A stretch of 64,000 bases of DNA from Sceloporus undulatus. Its lineage: Eukaryota; Chordata; Lepidosauria; Squamata; Phrynosomatidae. Within the stretch, counting starts at the first letter, position 1. Each line of letters opens with the position of its first letter. Positions 55,601 through 64,000 of this stretch are shown here, one piece after another. The position numbers were made by a program, and so were the translations under genes. The stretch lies in NCBI RefSeq assembly GCF_019175285.1, contig NC_056528.1, positions 17,958,140 to 18,022,139 on the forward strand. Reading direction: 5' to 3'. The notes under the pieces were generated by a model. That model was not told the origin of the DNA. It worked only from the letters and a program-made list of their open reading frames with translations, and ran no database searches.

Positions 55601-58600
55601 TCTGACAAAGCTTCCAAGGAGCCCTGTGCCGATGATCCCATACAGGAGCCATGCCCCCCATCCCTGGTACAGTATTCCTACCAAATGGCACAGGGCAAAA
55701 ACATTTTGGCCAGCAGCTCTGCCTCTCTCTTGGACCAGTTCAATTATTTCTATTCAGAGCTGCATGATGAGGGAATTTGTAATCGTTAAAAGCAGGGTGT
55801 TTTTAATCAGCCGAAATGGATTGGATCGGCTCCCTTTGGAAAGTGGTAAGGTTTGAGACTCACCCTCATAATTCTTTCCTCCGATCTAACTGCGTGGACA
55901 GAGTGTCGAGGGGATCCAGATGCTCCCTTTGAGCATTTATCCTCCCCACCCTCATGAAAAAAAAAATAGCACTGGAAGCTGAAGAAGCCACAAACCTAGG
56001 CAGTCTCTGGAAACAGTGCAAAGCCCCTTGACTTGGGGCGGCCATCTTATGGCCGAAGGCTATTAGAAAGCTATGATGTGCATCCAGTTAGAAACATTAA
56101 GGCGATGCGACTGGAGCCTCTGGGAACAAGGAAGTCTAAGAGTTCTAATTAGCTAATTAGAAGTCCAGACCGTTTTAGCATTTTGATTGCAGCATTAAGG
56201 CTGGGCAGCTCCGAGAGACGGCTATGCTTCTTGCTGCACCTTCATGACTGGGTTTTTCAAATACAGCATTTCCTTGCTTTGTCTTATTACATACAGTTCA
56301 AAGGAGAAATAGCACTACCAACCCTGGTTTGTTGCTGTATGCCTTTAAGTCATTTATGACTTCTGCTGATCCTGAGGCAAACCTTTCGATGGGTTTTTTT
56401 TGGCATTATTTGTTCAGAAGACGTTTTCATTTGTTGTCCTCTGAGGCTGAGAGAGTATGACTTGCCCAAGGTCAACCAGACAGTTTCCACGAATGAGAAG
56501 GGATTTGAACCCAGTGTCTTAGTCGAACACTCAAACCACAACACCATATGGGTTCTTCCAAACTTTGGAGGGTAGTCCTAATACCTTTCCACAGTTACAA
56601 CCAGAGATGCAGCTACCAGGCCAAGGCAGGGGGAACAAAGTGTGCGCACTGCCCTCCAAGCGAGAATTCTATCCCTCTAAAATAAAATTATCAGTCATTT
56701 TCCAAACTGATAGTTTTGCAGTAACTTGAAATGTCAACTGAGCTTTTAGAAACACGAGTTTAGGCATCCAAAGAAAAGGTGCAGGCAGTAACCAAGGGAG
56801 TGTGAACACAGCAAATAGGAGTTCAAGGGCAAAAGATGTTCAATCTGTCTCTCTCTTTCTCTCTACAAATTTGGGGATGAAGAAAGATTTAATTGGGGGG
56901 CAGAATTCTTATTTATTCACACTTACATGGGTGTAAGCCACACTGGAGACATGGAGGGCACTTCTAGGTACATGCTGTGCTTGTAAAGGTCTTGATATTT
57001 AAGGATGTTTAAATTATAATAGATGGAGAAAGTAATTTGCCCTTCCCTTGCAACTGGCAAAATGACTAACAACCTGCTGGTTAATGTAAGCTGCTCCAGG
57101 AGCTTAAAAACAGTTCTGGGGTTCCTGCTTGCAAGTTGCGATTTGCCCATCCCCTTTCAGGGAATCAAGGCAGGACAGCTACAAAGTACGCTTACATGGA
57201 AGTTAAAAGCACAATGCAGGCCCTGGGGAGTGTGTGTGTTCACACCAAGTCCACCCAGCCCTTGTTGCCATGAGACTCGCTTACCATCTGTGTGGACCCG
57301 CATGGCCGAGGCAGTGATGTCTGTCGTGATTATGAAGTAAGGAATCCACAGATCCTGCCATAAGGAAAGCATTTATTAAACTGGTTATTTCCAAATGGCT
57401 TGCTAAGAACTCCCATAGAGGAGCCTCACCGCTGGATCTCTGCATGATCCACAGCAAGTACGCATGGCCAGACTAATCCATCTTTGCTGACAGGTGCAAT
57501 TTTTCTACATTTCTACTCTGGATGTAACTGACTATTCAACAACTCCGAGGGTATATAGGTGGTATTAGTAGCATCACTAGAGTTGGTATCACTCGATGTG
57601 GTAACTCATGGTGTCACCCTTTCCATTGCTCTCCCATACAACACCATAAAGAATCCTTAGTAATGGTTTTTTTTGTACTAATGTTACTCACAAATCACAA
57701 TTTCCATATATTACTGAATGTAATGGCAATAGTTGTGACATAACTATCAAAATTCAAATTATACCTTTAAATTACAATATCATATACACAGCCTAAATGT
57801 ATTTGCATGTACATAGTTTCATGTAGTTAAGGTGAAGATGTGATGATTTTAAAGAATTTTTAAAAGAATAAAATTGAAATTAAAACATGGAAATGTGCAA
57901 ATCTCGAATTATTGCATCCTGCGTCCAAATAAATGAAGACCATAATCAGCGTTAAGCAATAGTTTGTTTATGGTTTTATCATAATCCTGGCTTTAGCTAG
58001 ATGTCACTACAGCTCCCATCATAACTGGCAGAGAAATGTGTTTTGTGGTCCAATACATTTGTAAGGCCCTTGAAATGGCATGTTAATGCAGCCACCAAGT
58101 CTTTTGAGACCATAGCTTTTACATGCCTGAAAGTACACTGTTTTAGATATGAAAGTACGCCTTCAAGTTTAATTAGGGGGGAAAGAACAGCACTTACTAC
58201 TTCTTTAATGCACTGAAATTCAGTCTGTGAATTTCTGTTTTGATGCTCAGATCACATTGCAGAGCTCATGGTCATGACATCACACCAAGGTTTTGGATTT
58301 GTCTAGCTACTCTCCCATCCATTCTCTGCTTTTTGAACCACATGGACCCACCTGAGTAAAAGTACCTGACAGTTTATAAGCTTGTAAACCAACGGCCCAA
58401 TTGATGAGTCTGAGCAAACATGAAAATGTCTACTCCCCAGCCTTTTAAAGCACATTAAAAAGAAGCATTTCTCCCTCGAGGTATGAGCACCAGAGCATCA
58501 AAATCTCAAGGGAAGTACCTTGGCAGAAAGAGGTCATCTTAAAGTATGATCCTCGAAAATACTCGTGGGGGGGAAGCATATAGAATATACATGCTGACTA

Positions 58601-60061
58601 CCCAGAAAGTCATGAAGGAAGAAACAGTTTGAGGGTGTGGGGAATCTGAATATACATATAAAGCATCAGCTCAGTTGGATTATTCACACACACACACCAA
58701 TCTGGACTGAAAAGATTTAAATCCAGCCCTGCAGGATGAAATTAAGTCCTCTGTTAATATAGCCGCACCAAGATTTTATAGGATTCTCTCTCACAAATAT
58801 AGAAGGGATCAAGAAATCCATAGCTGGACAGGCTAAAACAACAATACAAGGGACATAATCTGCAGCAGGAACAGCTGGAAATGGAGGCTACTCTTTGCAG
58901 GGGCAGATTAGTAAGAGACAAGCTGACATGCCTCTCCGTGTTCCTTCCAGTCGCTAGTGCAACCACAATTAGAAGCTAAGGAGGACCTGTACCTGTGCAT
59001 GAATTTAAGCCATGTAGCAATGACCTACATCAGCCTTCCCCAAATCAGTGCCATTCACAGATATGTTGCACCGCAACCCCATCAGCCCCATTCAGCATGG
59101 TTAGGCTGGAAAAAGTTGAATATACGCAAAATAAGACTGTGAGGCACACAACAAGTATGCCCACTAGCTTACTAAGGAAGTAGTTTAACATCCCCTTAAG
59201 ATGTCAGCATCCCTATTCAGGCTTTTGCAAAACTCCCCACACCAGGGCTGCTACTCTCTCAGAGGTTGCATTCCCAATGGGAATGCCCTGCACAGCACCA
59301 AGAGACACACCGGTGTTATATGAGCTCAAGGACCTGATGCGGAACAGCTGTCTGTTTTGGTAGATGGTGCCTCTACATTTGCTTGTGTGTATGGAGAGAA
59401 TGAGGTTGAGCAGTGGACCTGGATTCTGTTCTGCACACAACTCCCATAAGCAATTTAAAATTTCACGGATGATAATTTACCATTGCATGGCTGGGCTTGA
59501 AGAACAGCTGTTTGCAACCCACATATCAGAACGGGAAAAATCTCCCAGAGAGTGGGCTTGGATCCCCAATATAGCAGAATTTCATGGCAGCTTTCCTCCC
59601 TCGCAGGGCTGTTGTGAGGATAACTGCACATCAAAATCCCAGGAATGCCAGAGTTTACTCTTTGAAGGTAAGAGTGGGATAACAAACAGCAGAAAACTTT
59701 AAGTGTTGAATTAACTTGAACACTTTTTGTTTTGTCACCCATCCTGCCAAACTTTCCCTAAAAGGCAATATGGTGTCAAATGTAGCCAATGGGCAATCTT
59801 GAACATGTACATAGTTGGGTGGATTGGACATGAAAATCATCTACCGGCCTTTCTCTTGGCTAGTAGTCTCTCTGAAGAGTAACAGGGCAACCTTTTTAGT
59901 TGGTCACAGTTTAACGCTTGGGCATTGGCAAACAAGCCACTTACCTCAATCTGTTTGTCTTTAAAGATGTCACAGACGCTGTTATTAAAGGAGGCCCCAG
60001 AGAACATGGAGGTGATGGGGTAGGTCAAGTCTAGGACTGTTTTGAACACTGAATTCATATT
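46620..60061 (-). CDS. PNPLA7: PNPLA7, patatin-like phospholipase domain-containing protein 7 (3' part, nine exons)
   Basis: Nine coding exons (high to low): 60061-59945, 57354-57285, 55066-54950, 53206-53058, 52094-51942, 51631-51521, 48605-48521, 47680-47577, 46688-46620. They join in frame to 324 residues plus stop (975 nt). The protein is the C-terminal end of the patatin catalytic domain and tail of an NTE-family lysophospholipase. Family knowledge: an ER-anchored enzyme cleaving lysophosphatidylcholine with a Ser-Asp dyad. The Asp lies in [10 protein letters not shown] (54950-55066 exon). The GxSxG serine exon and the N-terminal membrane and cyclic-nucleotide-binding parts are outside the window. 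PNPLA7 rather than PNPLA6 is indicated by [43 protein letters not shown] and [13 protein letters not shown], and by NSMF lying next door on the same strand. Confidence 0.95.
47577..47680 (-). CDS. PNPLA7: PNPLA7 exon ([12 protein letters not shown])
   Basis: Acceptor ttctttttcag, donor GTAAGA. Encodes [20 protein letters not shown] then [15 protein letters not shown], an acidic C-terminal tail. [13 protein letters not shown] is diagnostic of PNPLA7. Confidence 0.94.
48521..48605 (-). CDS. PNPLA7: PNPLA7 exon ([14 protein letters not shown])
   Basis: Acceptor ttctcttgcag, donor GTGAGT. Encodes [20 protein letters not shown] then PVKPVVVD plus one base. Matches the human tail [21 protein letters not shown]. 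Confidence 0.95.
48985..49315 (+). mobile_element. pogo-like DNA element, nearly complete copy
   Basis: aatatctcatatctgaactg at the left and gggtaagggagactcaacct at the right. Interior has cataatgaggtatcttgaag, ggtaattttatgcacaatat and gtgccactatctcagtcacc. It is the longest copy of the family here. Confidence 0.7.
49316..51520. other. PNPLA7 intron, nothing recognised
   Basis: No exon or repeat recognised by eye between the exons at 48605 and 51521. Confidence 0.4.
51521..51631 (-). CDS. PNPLA7: PNPLA7 exon ([14 protein letters not shown])
   Basis: Acceptor cttctcttttcag, donor taken as GTGAGT at 51520, giving 37 codons ending KSKPSC. An overlapping GTGTGA donor two bases upstream is possible but would break the frame into the next exon. 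Encodes [20 protein letters not shown] then [17 protein letters not shown]. Confidence 0.93.
51942..52094 (-). CDS. PNPLA7: PNPLA7 exon ([20 protein letters not shown])
   Basis: Acceptor gcttttggcag, donor GTGAGTG. 51 codons, phase 0: [20 protein letters not shown] then [20 protein letters not shown] then [11 protein letters not shown]. The [15 protein letters not shown] form is that of PNPLA7. Confidence 0.96.
52600..52839. mobile_element. Tc1/mariner-like small DNA element
   Basis: tacggctggccctcgacatt at the left and gaatgtggagggaccactgta at the right are inverted ends with TA borders. The interior has two facing phrases (tctctaagttctccagtgca and gtgctggagaacc). Confidence 0.65.
53058..53206 (-). 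CDS. PNPLA7: PNPLA7 exon ([20 protein letters not shown])
   Basis: Acceptor tatcccaacag, donor GTATAC. 149 nt encoding [20 protein letters not shown] then [20 protein letters not shown] then [10 protein letters not shown]. Nearly identical to human PNPLA7. The [11 protein letters not shown] form separates it from PNPLA6 (WKRLNPW). Confidence 0.96.
53740..53845 (+). mobile_element. L2-like LINE 3' tip
   Basis: gtaagccgccctgatcattg then gaagggcgggatataaataa, the standard reptile L2-like 3' end. Confidence 0.8.
53925..54075 (+). mobile_element. MIR-like SINE fragment
   Basis: ctcagcctctcctacctcac then agggtggttgtgaggag, the 3' domain of MIR/CORE-type SINEs. Confidence 0.5.
54950..55066 (-). 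CDS. PNPLA7: PNPLA7 exon with catalytic Asp ([10 protein letters not shown])
   Basis: Acceptor ccttttcctgcag, donor GTATCG. Encodes [20 protein letters not shown] then [19 protein letters not shown]. The DGG motif holds the catalytic-dyad Asp of patatin hydrolases. Where mammals have GSLWRY, this copy has GCLWRY. Confidence 0.96.
55205..55335 (+). mobile_element. MIR-like tRNA SINE fragment
   Basis: B-box-like gagttcaaatcc, then gctcattgggcaaccttgga and a diverged cctcactggactg segment. Confidence 0.55.
55381..55467. mobile_element. short foldback MITE
   Basis: gtttcccaaactttcgtcct and aggaccaaagtttgggaaac are near-perfect inverted arms about 87 bp end to end. Confidence 0.75.
56320..56548 (-). 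mobile_element. tRNA-derived SINE, minus orientation
   Basis: tgttgctgtatgcctttaag to cactcaaaccacaacacca; B-box region diverged (gggatttgaaccc). Confidence 0.8.
57285..57354 (-). CDS. PNPLA7: PNPLA7 exon ([19 protein letters not shown])
   Basis: Acceptor ccttatggcag, donor GTAAGCG. Encodes [19 protein letters not shown] then VHTD plus one base. Human PNPLA7 reads [19 protein letters not shown]. Confidence 0.95.
57360..59940. other. PNPLA7 intron, mostly unrecognised
   Basis: No exon found. 59585-59690 (gggctgttgtgaggataact and gtgggataaca) looks like a MIR or LINE 3' remnant. Confidence 0.45.
59945..60061 (-). CDS. PNPLA7: PNPLA7 exon ([14 protein letters not shown])
   Basis: Acceptor ttcttttttag, donor GTAAGTG. 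39 codons, phase 0 on both sides: [20 protein letters not shown] then [19 protein letters not shown]. Part of the patatin fold downstream of the nucleophile elbow. First PNPLA7 exon visible in the window. Confidence 0.94.
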
Positions 60062-61122
60062 CTAAAAAAGAAGCAAGATTGCTTATTTATATAATACAGT
60101 CTCTGAGTATTTCTTACCTATGACATAACATGGGGTATCTGTAAGTTGACAGGTGATTTAAGGGCACACTCACACAGACACACAACATAAAGGGTACTCC
60201 CCATGTATCTTGTGAGAGCTTTCTGGAAGCAAGTTTATTCCTCAGTCAATGGCTTCATCCCCTTTGGTTGCATGCACTCAATACCTAACTGGCCTTCCTT
60301 GACCTCTGGTTTATTATACAGACTGAGCCTTTGTTAAAAGTGGATCTTATTGTCACTCAGATCTGTATCTTGAAAATACAATAGCCCCTCAAGTAGACTA
60401 GAGTTTGTTAGGCCTGGGAATAAAAATGAACAATACCAAAGTGAGTGGCCCGTCATCCTCCTGCCTTGTGGAGTTTAAATCCCTGCGTGCAGCTGGAACA
60501 AAATGCAAACGTACAAGGTCTCTGTCCTCACAGTTGTGTATTGTCCCAGCTTATCCAGCCCCGGCCTTTTGTTTCCTAGCCCCGAGCATGTGAGGCTTGA
60601 TGGATGAACCTAGATGACAGATGTGGCCCAAAAAAGAAGACTCAGAAAAAAGGTCTTCCATTTGTTATTCTGTAATCTCTTCGACCTGGTTTCTGTGGCT
60701 TCCTCACAGAGGGCTGAGAGCGGGGAGCGGAGGCTGCTTAAAATACCTAAAAGCCTTTTTCACCCGCAGTCATTCCTCAACTCATTTTAGCGACTGGGCA
60801 ACAGGTGGAAGCTATTCAGCAAGGCAGGCCAAGACAAAAAGAGGCAACGCAAGGGCCAGGCCATTCTCTGGCTGGTGGCAACCTTTCTGCAGCCAAGCCC
60901 TTTGCAACAACAATTGGTGAGCTACGTGCCGGAAGGAAGCCAAATCCCTGCACCCAAAATAACGTCAGGAACTGGCTGCCTTCAGGGTCCTGCTTCTGAC
61001 ACGTAGTTTGCATCAGTGCTCAAGTGGGTACAGAAGAGCTTTGTAAAATCAGGAGCAGAGGAGAACAGGTTCCCAGTCACTGGGATGATGAGATTGGGAG
61101 TTCAACCATATGGAGGGCAACA
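60062..61122. other. PNPLA7 intron, nothing recognised
   Basis: The next upstream PNPLA7 exon (expected to carry GTSIG) was searched for here and onward to 64000 and not found. Confidence 0.5.
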
Positions 61123-61130
61123 GGTTAGAG

Positions 61131-61328
61131 CAGTGGTTCCCAACCTTCCTAATGCTGCGACCCTTTAATACAGTTCCTCATGTTGTGGTGACCCAAACCC
61201 ATGAAATTATTTTCATTGCTACTTCATAACTGTAATTAAATAGGTGTTTTCCTCTGGCCCTAGGCGACCCCCATGAAAGAGTCATTCGACCCCCAAAGGG
61301 GTCCCGACCCACAGGTTGGGAACCACTG
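61131..61328 (+). mobile_element. SPIN-type hAT non-autonomous element with 8-bp target duplication
   Basis: Ends cagtggttcccaaccttcct and cacaggttgggaaccactg are inverted. Body phrases tgctgcgaccctttaataca, ttcctcatgttgtggtgacc and cgacccccaaaggggtcc match the SPIN family as I remember it. The 8-bp direct repeat ggttagag (61123-61130 and 61329-61336) is perfect, as hAT insertion predicts. 198 bp, internally deleted relative to longer SPIN MITEs; no transposase. Confidence 0.9.
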
Positions 61329-61355
61329 GGTTAGAGAAAGCTATGCTAAAAGCAT

Positions 61356-61763
61356 ACCGTATATACTCATGTATAACTCTAGAAATTTTACTCCAAAAAT
61401 TGGCCCAAAAAATCTGAGTTGACTTATCCATGGGTCAATGTAAGTATTGTGCTTTAACTCTCATAAAAATAGAAACCATTCCCTGGTGAAATGCAAGAGT
61501 GTAATCTTCCTGAAAGCACTAACCCTTCTCTGTTCTCTCATCCATCTATCCTTCAGGGTGAACACAAACAGTTATGCCTCCTGCAATTCTGTATGTTCTT
61601 TGACATTGTTTTCCCTTGTTTCGCACTTTAGATCCTTTCTTACATGACCCTAAGTCTTACTCTCTCAACTTATCCATTGGTCATATCAAAATCCATCATT
61701 TTGGCCCCTAAACCTGCCCTCGACTTATACATGAGATCGACTTATAGTCAAGTTTATACAGTA
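61356..61763. mobile_element. DNA element with TACxGTATA ends
   Basis: Left accgtatatactcatgtata pairs with the reverse complement of right agtttatacagta. Inner gacttatccatgggtcaatg and cgacttatacatgagatcga repeat the theme. No coding capacity. Confidence 0.6.
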
Positions 61764-62439
61764 TTCTCTTTTGATCTATCAAGATTCAAAGGTGACAAAA
61801 CTGGGGAAAGAGAGAAAGAGACAGGGAGAACTGTGGTTTCCATCTCCAGATCTCTTTTTTCTCAATTAAGCCAAGCCTGACAAGTCTCTCTCAGAAATCC
61901 CCATGAAACCAATTTTCTCGGACTCGATAAATCAAAGGAGGAAATGCCTCTAAGTGACAGCAAGATGTATCTCACTCGAGGCTCACTGGAGACATACGCC
62001 AAAACGGACGCCTTGGTGCAAAGTTACTCATCTTCTTTCAATGCCATTAAATACAAACTCCTCACACCCACTTCTGAACTATTATTTCACTCGGGGAGAT
62101 TTAGAGGAGAAGCTCACCCTCATTTTAATGTCTGCTCCCGATGAGTTGGGTTTTTTTAAAAGCTAGAGACAAAGATTTACCTCTGTCAATCACTTCTGCC
62201 CACAATATGGCAGCATGTGGAGTAAGAAAAGGAAGAAAGAGAAAAGGTTAGGAGAGAAGCATTGCAGGGAGAGGAGAAGACAGATGGTTTCTGCATTCCC
62301 TCTTTGTGAACCTTATCCTTCAAGGACACAAATCCTCTGGAGACTCCTTTCCTGAAACAAAACATGCCCCTTTATTTAGCAGGCGAACATCCTTAAATGA
62401 CAGTCATTTTTTGAAAACCCATGCCGTGGTATTTCTGGC

Positions 62440-62720
62440 TTCTATGTACAGTTGTGAAAGCTGGAGAGTTAAGAAAACTGACTGGAAGCAAGTCAACTCA
62501 TTTGAAATGTTGCACTGGAGGAAAAGTCTTGAAAAGTGTGGGATAAACAGGATTGCCAAAAATACGAATCTGAGAGCAAATTAAGGCTGAACGCTCACTA
62601 AAACCCAAAATGACCAAACTGAGGCTATTTTACTTGACACACCAAAAGATGACGTGATTTACTAGAAAAGATAATAATGTTGTCAGAAGACCTAAGTTGA
62701 TGACCAGGGTTCATGGAAGT
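62440..62720 (+). mobile_element. RTE/BovB-like LINE fragment
   Basis: Plus-strand patch YSCESWRVKKTDWKQVNSFE then MLHWRKS, matching the YGCESW and FELWCWRR region of RTE-type LINEs. Degraded. Confidence 0.7.
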
Positions 62721-62724
62721 GTCT

Positions 62725-63849
62725 TGTTTGTTGGGTTGGTATACTATAAGCTGAAGTTCACTTGGTGGCAAATAACACCAACCACCAGACATCTGGCTAG
62801 CTCATTGGAGCGAACGCTTTTCCTTTGCTCCAGGCTCAGCTACTAGAAGTTGGAAAAGATTCAGTCTAATGCAAAAAACGCCCACCCTGCCCACCTTAAA
62901 GGTTCCTGGTACAAGCACCAATGTCTTAACAATGCTCTATGTCCTGCAGGACCAAATGTTTGTGTATGCTTGCTCCTCAAACGTTGGTGTACATTTGCTC
63001 ATTTTGTGGAATCAACTATAGGAAACCAGTCTCTATTTTCCCACTTTCCATTCCAGCTTTGTGGGCATTTATATAATATTTATCAGCTTTCTCCAACATG
63101 TCTCCCCTGTGACCCCCAGCATAACACATATGGCAGCTATCCTGACTCGCAGCCTAAAGTGGTTCAGTCCATTCTATCACTTAAGTAATCCACTGTCTTA
63201 TTCCCACATCTCTGTCATGCAAGTTTAGACCAGAGCTTGGAACAGTTACCACATGGATTGCAACTCCCAGGATAACCCAAACAACCTGACTATTCTGCCC
63301 AGGGAATTCTGGAAGATGTAATCTGAAAAGTAGCACAGAAACCAGACTTGTCCCCAAATCTTGTTGTTACCTCACCAAACCCTTCTCCTACATGATTCCT
63401 TCTCTAGGCTAGAGCTAACCAGAAATGATCAACTCTAACAGGAGGACAGATGGAAAAGGAACAATCTCCGGTAAATCGTTTGAAACAAAATACGGTTATA
63501 ATGCTAGCGTCAGATTGTGCAAAAAAGGCTCCAGGGAACATCCGTTCTGCTGCATGAGGTTCAGAAAATAAATGCTTCTGTGAAAATGCAAGTTTTCTAA
63601 CGGATGAGCACTGAAACAGCTGGCCTGAGCCATGAAGAAGATGGAACGCTCCCTTGGGAAGCAGCTTGGCCACCCTCCTCAGGCCTGGCCTATTACTTGC
63701 CCCCTGCAATGAAGGTGCTGCCTTGTTTAAGGCCTTAGTAGCTCTTCACTTTTGAAGAGGTTTGAAAACAAGTAAAAATATTGTATCTTTCCTGTGTTGA
63801 CTTCTTTTTGCTTAAGGATGGAAATGCTGCATGAAATATCCAAGCTAAA
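62725..63849. other. PNPLA7 intron, nothing recognised
   Basis: No conserved exon or clear repeat. Confidence 0.4.
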
Positions 63850-64000
63850 TGAAGGCACTTTGTATTCCATTTTAGGACAAAGGCAGGATATAAATCTAAA
63901 AAATGAATAAATAAAAATAAATGCTATCTCTTTCTCATTCCTGCCTGGTTTGGGGGGGGGGTTTGAACTGGATAGCCCTTGTGATCTCCTGCAAATCTAT
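63850..64000 (+). mobile_element. LINE 3' remnants, cut by the window end
   Basis: 63850-63925 has aggcaggatataaatctaaa and A-rich tail, like L2/CR1 3' tips. 63945-64000 reads tttgaactggatagcccttg then tgatctcctgcaaatctat, a plus-oriented CR1 3' end. Confidence 0.55.

Noticed and set aside
1-64000. CRISPR arrays, operons, bacterial or phage-like systems
   Set aside because: The window is vertebrate nuclear DNA; no regularly spaced direct repeats and no prokaryote-type gene blocks.

Overview
This is nuclear DNA from a vertebrate, most likely a squamate reptile (lizard or snake). The evidence is short exons with GT-AG introns, several CR1-type LINE 3' ends, L2-like and RTE/BovB-like LINE pieces, a tRNA-derived SINE present in many copies, many small foldback and pogo/Tigger-like DNA elements, and a SPIN-type hAT element with a perfect 8-bp target-site duplication. 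The species cannot be told from this window. Two 10-N assembly gaps are present (14035-14044 and 39122-39131).

Two protein-coding genes are recognisable, both on the minus strand and in the order seen at human 9q34.3 (NSMF beside PNPLA7). NSMF (Jacob/NELF, the synapse-to-nucleus messenger) runs from the start codon at 38171 down to the stop at 5133. I placed 14 coding exons whose splice phases all agree, except that one short exon (or two) between exon 1 and the large exon at 24058-24609 was not found. The last 9 coding exons of PNPLA7 (a patatin-domain lysophospholipase of the NTE family) lie at 60061-46620 and join in frame to 324 residues plus stop. They include the catalytic Asp of the DGG motif. 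The GxSxG serine exon and everything upstream lie beyond the window.

Layout: 1-5132 is NSMF 3'UTR/downstream DNA with a CR1 fragment. 5133-38171 is NSMF, its introns loaded with repeats. 37570-38690 is a GC-rich first-exon region followed by a purine-only-like tract on the plus strand. 38700-46619 is intergenic DNA and the PNPLA7 3'UTR. 46620-60061 is the 3' part of PNPLA7. 60062-64000 is a PNPLA7 intron containing SPIN, another small DNA element and an RTE fragment.

No novel multi-gene system is visible. The observations most worth a second look are a 12-histidine run and two glutamate runs in NSMF beside its nuclear localisation signal, the missing NSMF exon 2, the SPIN copy, a near-perfect 184-bp palindrome in an NSMF intron, a SINE carrying an internal inversion, and the long purine tract next to the NSMF start.
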